A stretch of 64,000 nt of DNA from DATAOG01 sp963753685 (GTDB lineage: Bacteria > Pseudomonadota > Alphaproteobacteria > Geminicoccales > Geminicoccaceae), in contig CAVWDE010000003.1 of the NCBI GenBank assembly GCA_963753685.1, positions 62,001-126,000 of the forward strand, given 5' to 3'. The position numbers were made by a program, and so were the translations under genes. A model generated the notes under the pieces. The model was not told where the DNA came from. It did not search any database and was given only the letters and a program-made list of their open reading frames with translations. Positions 26,914 to 37,121 of this stretch are shown piece after piece; position 1 is the stretch's first letter; the number at the start of each line of letters is the position of its first letter.

Positions 26914-28416
26914 TCACGCGGCCGTGGCGAAGGCGCCGGTGGCGGCGGTGACGATCGCCTCCGGGGTCGCCTCGGCACGGGCGAAGACGCGGCGGATGCG
27001 GCCCTCGTGCATGACCACGATGCGGTCCGACATGCCGAGGATCTCGGGCAGCTCGGAGCTCACCATGACGACCGCGAGACCCTCGGCCACGAGCTCGCCC
27101 ATGAAGTCGTGGACCGCGGCCTTGGAGCCGACGTCGATGCCCTTGGTCGGCTCGTCGAGGATCACGACCTTGGGCCGGGTCCCGAGCCACTTGGCGATCA
27201 CCACCTTCTGCTGGTTGCCGCCCGAGAGCTCCTCGACCGGCTGCGACCAGCTCGCGGTCCTGACCTGGAGCCTGCCGCCATAGCGGCGGGCGAGCTCGAA
27301 CTCGGCAGCGGCATCGAGGAAGCCTTTGCGCGCGAGGCGGTCGAGCTGCGGCAGCCCGATGTTCTGCACGATCGGCATCGGCAGCACCGCGCCCTGGTGC
27401 TGGCGATCCTCCGGCACATAGACGATGCCGGCGCGGATCGCCTCGGCGGGCCGCGTGATCCGGATCTCCTCCCCGTCCAGGAGGACGCGGCCGCGGGAGG
27501 GTCGCGTGATGCCGAACAGCGCTTGCATGACCTCGCTGCGGCCGGCGCCGACCAGGCCGTAAAAGCCCAGGATCTCGCCCCGGCGCAGGCTGAAGCCGAT
27601 GTCCGCGAACTCGGTCGGGTGCGACAGGCCGGCTACTTCCAGCACGACCTCGCCGATCGGCACCTGCCGTTTGGGGAAGACCTGGTCGACGGTGCGCCCG
27701 ACCATCATCGTGACCAGCTCGTCCTGGGAGGTCTCCGCGAGGTGCCCGGCGCCGATGAAGCAGCCGTCGCGCAGCGCGACGTAGCGATCGCAAAGCGCGA
27801 AGATCTCATCGAACTTGTGGCTGATGAACAGGATCGCCTTGCCCTCGGCCCGCAGCCGGCGGACGATCTGGAACAGATCCTCGATCTCGCGCCTCGAGAG
27901 CGCCGCGGTCGGCTCGTCCATGATCACGATCCGGGCGTCGACCGACAGGGCGCGCGCGATGCCGACGACGTGCTTCTGCGCGACGGAGAGGCTCTTGAGC
28001 AGGGCTCCCGGATCGAGCTCGACCTCGAGCTGGACCAGGATCTCGCGCGTGCGCCGGTGCATGGTCGCCCAGTCGATCAGGCCCAGGCGGCGGCGCGGCT
28101 GGTGGCCGATGAAGACGTTCTCGGCGACGCTGAGCTCGTCGAACATCACCGTCTCCTGATGGATCGCGGTGATGCCGGCGGCGAACGCCGCCTGCGGCGA
28201 GGCCATCGCGAGCGGGCGCCCGTCGAGGCGCAGGCTGCCGGCGTCGGGCTGATAGATGCCGGTCAGGATCTTGACCAGCGTCGACTTGCCGGCGCCGTTC
28301 TCGCCGACCAGCGCCGTGATCTCGCCCGGGTAGAGCTCCAGGCGCACGCCGTTCAGCGCCTGGACGCCCGGAAACGCCTTGCTGACGCCGGCAAGCTCGA
28401 GGATCGGCTCGGTCAT
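26914..28416 (-). CDS. rhaT: Rhamnose ABC importer ATPase RhaT
   Basis: The 500-residue protein has two fused nucleotide-binding domains as usual for sugar importers of this type. The first has GENGAGKSTLVKIL, LSVAQKHVVGIARAL and IIMDEPTAALSRRE; the second has GLVGAGRSEVMQALFG (degenerate Walker A, as in the family) and LSGGNQQKVVIAKWL with VVILDEPTKGIDVG. It energises uptake through RhaP and RhaQ. It lies 79 bases after rhaS, with a stem-loop in the gap, and 10 bases before rhaP. Confidence 0.93.
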   Translation of the reverse strand: MTEPILELAGVSKAFPGVQALNGVRLELYPGEITALVGENGAGKSTLVKILTGIYQPDAGSLRLDGRPLAMASPQAAFAAGITAIHQETVMFDELSVAENVFIGHQPRRRLGLIDWATMHRRTREILVQLEVELDPGALLKSLSVAQKHVVGIARALSVDARIVIMDEPTAALSRREIEDLFQIVRRLRAEGKAILFISHKFDEIFALCDRYVALRDGCFIGAGHLAETSQDELVTMMVGRTVDQVFPKRQVPIGEVVLEVAGLSHPTEFADIGFSLRRGEILGFYGLVGAGRSEVMQALFGITRPSRGRVLLDGEEIRITRPAEAIRAGIVYVPEDRQHQGAVLPMPIVQNIGLPQLDRLARKGFLDAAAEFELARRYGGRLQVRTASWSQPVEELSGGNQQKVVIAKWLGTRPKVVILDEPTKGIDVGSKAAVHDFMGELVAEGLAVVMVSSELPEILGMSDRIVVMHEGRIRRVFARAEATPEAIVTAATGAFATAA

Positions 28417-28458
28417 CGAAGCGCTTCCGCTCGGGATTGTCAGGGCGACGCGATGGCG

Positions 28459-28485
28459 CCCGGCGCCCCCTTGAGGAGCGCCGGG
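28459..28485 (-). repeat. Intercistronic stem-loop between rhaS and rhaT
   Basis: CCCGGCGC and GCGCCGGG form an 8-bp perfect stem around 11 bases, with possible extra inner pairs. There is no run of T after it, so it is not a typical terminator. Hairpins after binding-protein genes commonly protect or limit the message so that the binding protein is made in excess; that role is inferred here. Confidence 0.55.
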
Positions 28486-28495
28486 CCGGTGCCGG

Positions 28496-29488
28496 TCAGA
28501 AAATCTTGGCGAAGTCGTGGACGTTCGAGGCGTCGTAGGTGAAGGGGTCGGCCATCGCGGCATCGCCGTTCTTGTCGAGCGTGATCGAGCCCATGCGGCC
28601 GATCGGGATGGTCGCGCCGGGGCCGCCCTTGGCTTTGCCGGTCGCGATGTTGTAGGCCATCATGGTCGCCGAGTAGCCGAGGTCGATCGGGTTCCAGATC
28701 GCGAAGCTCTTGACCGAGCCCTTGTCGACGTGGCCGACGAGCTCAGACGGCAGCCCGAGACCGGTCACGTAGACCTTGCCGACCTTGCCCTGGTCCTCGA
28801 CCGCCTGGGCGGCGGCGACGATGCCGATCGAGGTCGGCGCCACGATCACCTTGACGTCGGGATGCGCCTGGAGCAGCGCCACCGTCTCGCGATAGCTTTT
28901 GTCCGCAAGATCCTCGCCATAGACCGTGGTGATCAGATTGAGGCCCGGATAGTCGGGCAGGGCCTTCTTCATCGCCGCGATCCACTCGTTCTGGTTGGTC
29001 ATGGTCGGCGTCGTGCTGAGGATCGCGATGTCGCCCTTGCCGTCGATCGGGGCGGCGGCGAGCTCGGCGAGCTTCTTGCCGATCAGATCGACGCTCGACG
29101 GGTTGAGGTGCGCCTGCCGGCCCGCGGGTGCCACGCCGCTGTCCCAGGACACGACCGTGATGCCGCGGTCCATCGCGCGCTTGAGGATCGGTACCAGCGC
29201 ATCGGTGTCGTCGGCCGAGACCGCGATCGCGTCGACCTTCTGGGCGATCAGCGAATTGATGGTCTCGATCTGGGCCTCGGCGGTGGTCGTGGTCGGCCCG
29301 GTGTAGATCAGATCGATGTTGCCGACCTCCTTGGCCGCCTCCTGGCCGCCGTCGCGCGCCGCCTCGAAGAAGCCGATCCCGAGCGCCTTGACCACGAGCG
29401 CGATGCGCACCTCCTTCGCCTGCGCCGCGCCGCCCGAGAGCGCCAGCGCCAGCACCGCGCTGCCGAGGATCATGTTGCGGAGTTTCAT
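28496..29488 (-). CDS. rhaS: Rhamnose-binding periplasmic protein RhaS
   Basis: The 330-residue protein starts with a signal peptide (MILGSAVLALALSGGAAQA) and has the fold of sugar-binding proteins of the ribose/rhamnose class: VRIALVVKALGIGFFEAA, AQKVDAIAVSADDTDALVP, VVSWDSGV, LSTTPTMTNQNEWI and the hinge region TSIGIVAAAQAVED. It captures the sugar for RhaTPQ. GGGAG precedes the ATG. It is the second gene of the operon after rhaR. Confidence 0.9.
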   Translation of the reverse strand: MKLRNMILGSAVLALALSGGAAQAKEVRIALVVKALGIGFFEAARDGGQEAAKEVGNIDLIYTGPTTTTAEAQIETINSLIAQKVDAIAVSADDTDALVPILKRAMDRGITVVSWDSGVAPAGRQAHLNPSSVDLIGKKLAELAAAPIDGKGDIAILSTTPTMTNQNEWIAAMKKALPDYPGLNLITTVYGEDLADKSYRETVALLQAHPDVKVIVAPTSIGIVAAAQAVEDQGKVGKVYVTGLGLPSELVGHVDKGSVKSFAIWNPIDLGYSATMMAYNIATGKAKGGPGATIPIGRMGSITLDKNGDAAMADPFTYDASNVHDFAKIF

Positions 29489-29559
29489 CGTCGTCTCCCT
29501 TCCCTGTTGACGTTCGTCGGATGCCCTTGCGCTGTGCCGCCGCCCGCCGCTGCCGATGT

Positions 29560-30363
29560 TCAGGCAACGGCTGCAGTTTCCTCTTCCAGCGCAGGCGCGA
29601 TCATGACCTCGACGCCCGCGCGCTCCAGCATCTCGCGCACGCGCTCGGGCACACCCTCGTCGGTGATCAGCCGGTCGATCCGCTCGAGCGGGCAGAGGAT
29701 CAGGCTGCCGCGCGGCTCGAACTTGCTGCTGTCGACCAGCACGATCAGCTCTTCGGCCTGGCGCAGCATCTTCTGCTCGGTCTTGATCAGGAGCGGGTCG
29801 CCCTCGATCAGTCCCTGCGCGCGCACCGCCTGCGCGCCCGTGAACATGCGGGTGGCGTAGAAATGGTCGATCACCGTGTCCCGCTCGTAGGGGCTGAGGA
29901 CGATGTTCTGCGCCCGGTAGACCTCGCCGCCCGGCAGGATGACGCGGTTCTCGGTGTCGGCGACCAGCGCCGCCGCCATGGCGAACGAGTTGGTCAGGAT
30001 CTGCAGGCGGCGGTCGGCCAGGAACTCGGTCATCCGGTAGGTGGTGGTGCCGCCGTTGACGATGATCGCATCGCCGTCGGCGCACAGCGCCACGGCCGCC
30101 TTCGCGATCCGACGCTTCTGCTCGTAGTTGAGCGCCTCGGTCTCGCGGAAGGAGCGCGTGGCGAGCCGCCCGCGGCGCAGGCCCGACACCGCCTCAGCGC
30201 CGCCGTGCACTTTCCTCAGCTGGCCCGCCTCGGCGAGCCGGGCGAGGTCGCGACGCACGGTCGCGGGCGACGCGTCCAGCTGATCCCTGAGCTCGACCAC
30301 GGTCACCACGCTACGCTCGGCGAGCGCTTCGAGGATCCGCTGGTGACGCTGGCGTTCGTGCAT
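29560..30363 (-). CDS. rhaR: DeoR-family repressor of the rhamnose genes, RhaR
   Basis: The 267-residue protein has an N-terminal winged helix (RHQRILEALAERSVVTVVE, DASPATVRRDLARLAE, LRKVHGGA) and a C-terminal sugar-phosphate sensor domain (EKRRIAKAAVALCADGDAI with VNGGTTTYRM, ILTNSFAMAAAL). In rhizobia the gene in this place represses the rha operon. It lies first in its operon and divergent from rhaD, across a 160-base gap holding a perfect 11-bp inverted repeat that overlaps its own -35 box. GGGAG precedes ATG 30363. Confidence 0.9.
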   Translation of the reverse strand: MHERQRHQRILEALAERSVVTVVELRDQLDASPATVRRDLARLAEAGQLRKVHGGAEAVSGLRRGRLATRSFRETEALNYEQKRRIAKAAVALCADGDAIIVNGGTTTYRMTEFLADRRLQILTNSFAMAAALVADTENRVILPGGEVYRAQNIVLSPYERDTVIDHFYATRMFTGAQAVRAQGLIEGDPLLIKTEQKMLRQAEELIVLVDSSKFEPRGSLILCPLERIDRLITDEGVPERVREMLERAGVEVMIAPALEEETAAVA

Positions 30364-30384
30364 GACAGCTCCCTGGTGCGGCCG

Positions 30385-30413
30385 ACCATAGGAAGCCCAG
30401 GACCGATCGTCAA
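30385..30413 (-). promoter_or_regulatory. Predicted sigma-70 promoter of the rhaRSTPQK operon
   Basis: Read on the minus strand, TTGACG (30413-30408), a 17-base spacer and TATGGT (30390-30385) give a good housekeeping promoter. The -35 box lies inside the left half of the inverted repeat, so a repressor bound there would block it. Confidence 0.6.
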
Positions 30414-30472
30414 TCACAAACGATCATGTCGGATCATGAAATGCTTGATATCGAGCGAAAATGATTGACGAT
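30406..30472. promoter_or_regulatory. Probable RhaR operator pair in the rhaR-rhaD gap
   Basis: ATCGTCAATCA at 30406-30416 and TGATTGACGAT at 30462-30472 are perfect inverted copies, 45 bases apart. On the plus strand the right copy contains TTGACG at 30465-30470, a possible -35 box for rhaD, while the left copy contains the rhaR -35. GATCATG is also repeated at 30422 and 30432, ten bases apart. The layout suits a DeoR-type repressor controlling both directions, perhaps by looping. Confidence 0.6.
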
Positions 30473-30523
30473 GATCGATCCTGTGGCGTAAGGCTGTCGG
30501 TATCGCGCAGGGGAACAACTGCC

Positions 30524-32590
<2,067 letters not shown>

Positions 32591-32635
32591 GGCCGCGATC
32601 CGGCGGCCGAGGCAACAACCGGACGGGAGGCACGC

Positions 32636-33931
32636 GTGCGCGAATTCATGATCGGAGATGACTTCGTCGGGGCGCAGAACCGCGGGCTCGAAGCGGAGCT
32701 GGCGCGCGACTACGAGGTTTTGGGCGAGCAGCTCGGCCGGCGCGGCCTCGACATCGAGCGGGTCACGGGCCAGGTCGCAGCCTTCGGGGTCGCGGTGCCG
32801 AGCTGGGGTGTCGGCACCGGCGGCACGAGGTTCGGGCGCTTCCCCGGACCGGGCGAGCCGCGCGGCATCTTCGAGAAGCTCGCCGACTGCGCCACGATCC
32901 AAAAGCTCGTGCGGGCGACGCCCACGGTCTCGCCGCATTTCCCCTGGGACCAGGTGGAGGACTATGGGGCGCTGAGGCGGGCGGCAGCTGAGCTCGGCCT
33001 CGGCTTCGATGCCGTCAACTCCAACACCTTCCAGGACCAGCACGGCCAGAAGCTGAGCTACAAGTTCGGCTCGCTCAGCCACACCGATCCCGCGGTCCGC
33101 CGGCAGGCGGTCGCGCTCAATCTGGAGTGCATCGCGATCGGGCGCGAGCTCGGCTCCCAGGCGCTCACCGTCTGGATCGCCGACGGCAGCAGCTTCCCCG
33201 GCCAGCAGAACCTGGCGCGCGCGTTCGAGCGCTATCTGGAGAGCATGGCCGAGGTCTACGCGGCCCTGCCTGACGGCTGGACCGTCTTTCTCGAGCACAA
33301 ACTCTACGAGCCCGCCTTTTACGCGACCGTGATCGCGGACTGGGGGAGCTCGCTGATGGCGGCCCAGCGCCTCGGGCCCAAGGCCAGGTGCCTGGTCGAT
33401 CTCGGCCATCACGCGCCGACCGTCAACATCGAGCAGGTGGTCACCCGCCTGATCCAGGCCGAGAAGCTCGCGGGCTTCCACTTCAACGACAGCAAATACG
33501 GCGACGACGACCTCGACAGCGGCGCGATCGACCCGTTCCGCCTGTTCCTCGTGTTCAACGAGCTGGTCGAGGCCGCGGCGCTTCGGCGGCCTGGGTTCGC
33601 GCCCGCCTACATGATGGACCAGTCGCACAACGTCACCGACCCGATCGAGAGCCTGATGACGAGCGCGATCGAGCTGCAGAAGAGCTACGCCAAGGCCCTT
33701 CTGGTCGACCGCGAGGCGCTCTGGGCGCACCAGGAAGCGAACGATGCGCTGATGGCGCTGCGCACGCTCAGGACGGCGTTCGATGCCGACGTGGCGCCGA
33801 TCCTGGCCGAAGCGCGCCGGCGCGGGGGCGGCGCCATCGATCCGCTCGCGGTCTACCGCGCGAGCGGCTACCGGGCCCACAAGGCCGAGGAGCGACCGCA
33901 GCGGGCGAACTTCGGCGGCGGCATCGTCTGA
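32636..33931 (+). CDS. rhaI: L-rhamnose isomerase, rhizobial RhaI type
   Basis: The 431-residue TIM-barrel enzyme turns rhamnose into rhamnulose. It has the metal-site layout of the xylose/rhamnose isomerase group: VFLEHKLYEPAFYATV, LVDLGHHAPTVNIE, GFHFNDSKYGDDDLDSG and the late MMDQSHNVTDPIESL. A GTG at 32636 is used because GGGAGG is five bases before it; ATG 32648 would be four residues shorter. It follows rhaD by 45 bases. No rhaU mutarotase gene is present in the locus. Confidence 0.9.
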   Translation: MREFMIGDDFVGAQNRGLEAELARDYEVLGEQLGRRGLDIERVTGQVAAFGVAVPSWGVGTGGTRFGRFPGPGEPRGIFEKLADCATIQKLVRATPTVSPHFPWDQVEDYGALRRAAAELGLGFDAVNSNTFQDQHGQKLSYKFGSLSHTDPAVRRQAVALNLECIAIGRELGSQALTVWIADGSSFPGQQNLARAFERYLESMAEVYAALPDGWTVFLEHKLYEPAFYATVIADWGSSLMAAQRLGPKARCLVDLGHHAPTVNIEQVVTRLIQAEKLAGFHFNDSKYGDDDLDSGAIDPFRLFLVFNELVEAAALRRPGFAPAYMMDQSHNVTDPIESLMTSAIELQKSYAKALLVDREALWAHQEANDALMALRTLRTAFDADVAPILAEARRRGGGAIDPLAVYRASGYRAHKAEERPQRANFGGGIV

Positions 33932-33936
33932 GCGGG

Positions 33937-35040
33937 TTACTTGATCCGGCCGCGGGCGGCCACGCGCCAGACCGCCTCGACCCGTCCGGCGCGCAAGGCC
34001 ACGATCTCCTCGTGCAGATGCACGGTCGTGTCGGAATAGCCGACGATCAGCTCCACCTGATCGCCGATCGCCGGCGCCTCACTCGGCGCTTCGAGCTCGA
34101 TGGTCGTGTGCTCCGCGGACAGGCGCAGCGAGCGCACCGCCGGCAGCCCCAGCGGCTCGGGCAGGGCGGCATCGCCGCTCATCGCCTTCTTGCCGGCATC
34201 GAGCACGATGCGCGTGGCCGTCGGCCGGCTGGTCACGGTGGCCAGCAGCGTGAGCGCGCACGGATGGTCGAGGTGATAGTGGGTGCGATAGTGCATGTCG
34301 CTGAAGATGGCGCCGCCCACCTGCACCTCCGTGACCCCCGGCTGCCGGATGCAGTAGGGAAAGGTGCCGGTGCCGCCGCAGCTCACGATCTGGACGTCGT
34401 GGCCGGCGCAGCGGCAGTCCTCGACGCTGGCGACCAGCCGGGCGATCGCTTCGGCCACGACCCGCTCCTTCTCGCCGGGGTCGGCGATCGTAACCGCGTG
34501 GCTCTCCCAGCTGTTCACGCCGACGAAGCGCAGCCCCCGCTGCTGCGCGATCACCTCAGCCAAGGCAAGGACCGGCGGGCCCGGCGCGACGCCCGCCCGG
34601 TTCATGCCGATATTGACCTCGACCACGACGCGCTGCTCGCGCCCGCAGCCTTGGGCCGCCTCAGCCAGCTCGGCAATGTTCGAAACGCTGTCGACCGAGA
34701 CGATCACCGGAGCGCGCTCGAGCAGCTTGATCAGGCGGCGCACCTTGATGGGGCCGACGATCTGGTTGGCGATCAGGATCTCGGTGATGCCGGCATCCGC
34801 CATCACCTCGGCCTCGCCGAGCTTGGCGCAGGTGATGCCGGTGGCGCCGGCGGCGAGCTGCTTGCGCGCGATCTCGGGCGTCTTGTGGCCCTTGATGTGC
34901 GGCCGCCAGCCGACACCGTGCCGCCGACAGGTATCGGCGACCCGCGCAATGTTGGCTTCCATCACGTCGAGGTCGACCAGCAGGGCCGGCGTCTCCAGCG
35001 CTGACTTGGGCAGACCGACCAGGCTTGCGGATGCTGCCAT
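33937..35040 (-). CDS. D-threonine aldolase / DSD1-family PLP enzyme
   Basis: The 367-residue protein has an alanine-racemase-like N-terminal barrel (LETPALLVDLDVMEANIAR, the PLP lysine in WRPHIKGHKTPEIAR, ITCAKLGEAEVMADAG) and a C-terminal metal-binding D-serine-dehydratase-like domain (LSAEHTTIEL and the later HLHEEIV). Members split D-threonine or deaminate D-serine. GAGGAG precedes ATG 35040. It closes the ABC/oxidoreductase operon, 11 bases after the preceding gene, and converges on rhaI with five bases between stops. The true substrate is unknown. Confidence 0.87.
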   Translation of the reverse strand: MAASASLVGLPKSALETPALLVDLDVMEANIARVADTCRRHGVGWRPHIKGHKTPEIARKQLAAGATGITCAKLGEAEVMADAGITEILIANQIVGPIKVRRLIKLLERAPVIVSVDSVSNIAELAEAAQGCGREQRVVVEVNIGMNRAGVAPGPPVLALAEVIAQQRGLRFVGVNSWESHAVTIADPGEKERVVAEAIARLVASVEDCRCAGHDVQIVSCGGTGTFPYCIRQPGVTEVQVGGAIFSDMHYRTHYHLDHPCALTLLATVTSRPTATRIVLDAGKKAMSGDAALPEPLGLPAVRSLRLSAEHTTIELEAPSEAPAIGDQVELIVGYSDTTVHLHEEIVALRAGRVEAVWRVAARGRIK

Positions 35041-35051
35041 CGACGCTCTCC

Positions 35052-36086
35052 TCAATCGGCTCGGGCGACTTGATGACGGCCCGCGGCCCAATAGGCATGC
35101 TCGACCAGCCGCAGGGTCTCGAGGTTGTCGACCGCATCGGTTTCGAACGCCGCGCCCGAAGCCAGGCACTCGACGAAATGGCGGATCGTATTGTCGAAGC
35201 TCGCCTGATAGCCCGTGTCCAGATCGAAGGCTTCGCTGCGCGGGCGTGGCCCCATGAGGCGCAAGGTGCCATCTGCGAAGGCGGCGCTTGCTTTGCTGCC
35301 GACCACCTCCAGGCGATCGCCCGTGCGCGCGCCGAGGCCCGGCGCCGCCATCGTTCCGCTCACGACCACGGGCGCGCCGGCAGCCGTCTCGAGGAACATG
35401 GCGGCGAGCGTCTCGCCCCGGACTTCGGGCAGCGTACGCGCCGCGCGCGCGCTGACCACGCGCAGCGGGCCGCACAGGAAGCGCATGACGTCGAGATGGT
35501 GGATCAGCACCTCGGCGATCATCAGCCGCTGCTCCGCCGCCATGAAGGGCTGGCGCACCAGGGCAGGCGCCCGGCCGCTCTCGTCCGGCAACAGGCCCGA
35601 CGACATCATCGTCATCTGGGCGTGGAGGAGCTCGCCGAGCTCGCCGTCGGCGATCCAGCGTCCGAGCGTGCGGTACCAGGGTCGAAAGCGCCAGTTCTCG
35701 TGCACCATCAGGCGCACGCGATGGCCGAGCCGGCCGAGCAGCGCCTCGCCCTCCGCGAGCGTCGGCGTCAGGGGCTTCTGGCACAGGACGTCGATCCCGC
35801 GCGCCGCCGCGGCCTCGACCCAGCCGGCATGCTCCGCCCGCGGCGCGGCAATGTCGAGCGCCCCTGCTCCAGCCTCGTCGAGCATCGCCCTGGCGTCTGT
35901 GAAGACCGCATCGATCCCGAACTCGGCGGCGCGCCTTTGGGCGCGCTCGGCAGAGGGATCGTAGACGGCCACGACCCGGGCGGCCGGCGCGACGCTCCGC
36001 CAGGCGGCCAAGTGATACCAGCTGATCATGCCGGCGCCGGCGAGAGCGATCTTGAGGGCTCGCGGGTTCGGTTGCGGATCGACCAT
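35052..36086 (-). CDS. Gfo/Idh/MocA-family oxidoreductase
   Basis: The 344-residue protein has the Rossmann start (LKIALAGAGMISWYHLAAW), the family's EKP motif as QKPLTPTLAEGEALL, and the MVHENWRFRPWYRTLG strand; the catalytic His is in LIHHLDVMRFL. It oxidises or reduces a sugar or polyol with NAD(P). ATG 36086 follows TTGGAGGAC and overlaps the stop of a small upstream frame (TGATG). In the operon it should act on what the ABC importer brings in. Confidence 0.9.
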   Translation of the reverse strand: MVDPQPNPRALKIALAGAGMISWYHLAAWRSVAPAARVVAVYDPSAERAQRRAAEFGIDAVFTDARAMLDEAGAGALDIAAPRAEHAGWVEAAAARGIDVLCQKPLTPTLAEGEALLGRLGHRVRLMVHENWRFRPWYRTLGRWIADGELGELLHAQMTMMSSGLLPDESGRAPALVRQPFMAAEQRLMIAEVLIHHLDVMRFLCGPLRVVSARAARTLPEVRGETLAAMFLETAAGAPVVVSGTMAAPGLGARTGDRLEVVGSKASAAFADGTLRLMGPRPRSEAFDLDTGYQASFDNTIRHFVECLASGAAFETDAVDNLETLRLVEHAYWAAGRHQVARAD

Positions 36087-36247
36087 CAGACTGTCCTCCA
36101 AAGTAACAGAATCGTGCCGGGCTGCACCAGAACCGTCGCCTTCAAGCGACGATTCTGTCGCTTCAGCGCACGGAAGTGTGCGCCGGCGATTTGCTCGCTG
36201 GCTCCACGGTAGCCCTTGTTTGATCGGTCGATCGCGATGATGGCCAC
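36086..36247 (-). CDS. Small 53-residue frame at the place of the missing importer ATPase
   Basis: A GTG at 36247 is preceded by AAGGAG with proper spacing, 31 bases after the permease stop, exactly where a MalK/UgpC-type ATPase gene would begin. The first residues, VAIIAIDRSNKGYRGASEQ, loosely match the first strand of such ATPases (their pattern is AxIxIxxVxKxYG), after which the likeness ends. The stop overlaps the start of the next gene (TGATG). It may be a 5' remnant left by a deletion or a small coupling peptide. Function unknown. Confidence 0.4.
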   Translation of the reverse strand: MAIIAIDRSNKGYRGASEQIAGAHFRALKRQNRRLKATVLVQPGTILLLWRTV

Positions 36248-36278
36248 CTGGTCTCCTTCGGTTCGAATCTGTCCGGCG

Positions 36279-37121
36279 TCAGCGGACGGCGCCCGCGGTC
36301 ATGCCCTTGACCAGCGCTTCGGAGAACAGGGCATAGAGGAGGATGATCGGCGCGATCGCGATCATCAGGCCGGTCGCGACCATGCCGACGTCGAGCTGGT
36401 GGCCGCCCATGAAATGCATGATGCCGAGCGGCAAGGTGCGCCGGTTGTCCTCGGTCAGCAGCACGACCGCGTAGAGGAACTCGTTCCAGAGGATGATGCC
36501 GTTCAGGATCACCGTCGTGACCACCGCCGGCAGCCCGACCGGAAGCGTGATCCGCCAGAAGATCTCGAGGTCGGAGTAGCCGTCCATGCGCGCGGCATCG
36601 AACAGGTCCTGCGGGATCTGGATGAAGAAGCCCTCGAGGATATAGACGGTCATCGCGAGCTGGGTCGCGACGTAGACGATGGTGAGGCCGGGCAGCGTGT
36701 TGTACAGGCCGAAGTCGACCATGATCTGGAATAGCGACAGGATCAGCAGCTGCGGCGGCAGGATCATGCCGGAGAGGATGACGAAGCGCACGACGCGGCT
36801 GCCGCGGAAGCGATAGCGCGCGAGACAGTGCGCCGCCATTGCGCCGATCACGGTCAAGAGCGCCACGGCGCTGACGACGACGATTAGGCTGTTCCAGAAA
36901 TAGGTGCCGTAGTTCGAGTTGACCCAGGCGTCGGCGAACTTCTCCCAGTGGAACCTGTCCGGCCAGGCGTACGGATTGGCGAAGATCTCTGGCGTCGTGC
37001 GCACCGACATCACCGCGACCCATAAGAATGGTCCGCCGGTCGCCAGAGAATAGAGCACGAGAAAGAGCACGAGCGGCGTCCGCCGGAGATGCGCGATCCA
37101 GAACGCGCTGCGTCCCGGCAT
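36279..37121 (-). CDS. Carbohydrate ABC importer permease, MalG-like
   Basis: The 280-residue protein has six membrane helices and the EAA loop for ATPase contact, here DAARMDGYSDLEIFWRITLP, plus FVILSGMILPPQLLILSLF. It forms a heterodimer channel with the MalF-like protein, whose stop abuts its ATG. No ATPase gene follows, so a shared ATPase from elsewhere would be needed. Confidence 0.9.
   Translation of the reverse strand: MPGRSAFWIAHLRRTPLVLFLVLYSLATGGPFLWVAVMSVRTTPEIFANPYAWPDRFHWEKFADAWVNSNYGTYFWNSLIVVVSAVALLTVIGAMAAHCLARYRFRGSRVVRFVILSGMILPPQLLILSLFQIMVDFGLYNTLPGLTIVYVATQLAMTVYILEGFFIQIPQDLFDAARMDGYSDLEIFWRITLPVGLPAVVTTVILNGIILWNEFLYAVVLLTEDNRRTLPLGIMHFMGGHQLDVGMVATGLMIAIAPIILLYALFSEALVKGMTAGAVR

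Noticed and set aside
24879..26978. A 699-residue fusion of RhaP and RhaQ
   Set aside because: The middle part is out-of-frame sequence rich in Arg, Pro and His with no family likeness; a one-base insertion at 26624 explains it, and rhaQ has its own start coupled to the rhaP stop.
28459..28485. Rho-independent terminator between rhaS and rhaT
   Set aside because: The stem is good, but there is no T run after it and the operon clearly continues, so it is listed as an intercistronic stem-loop.
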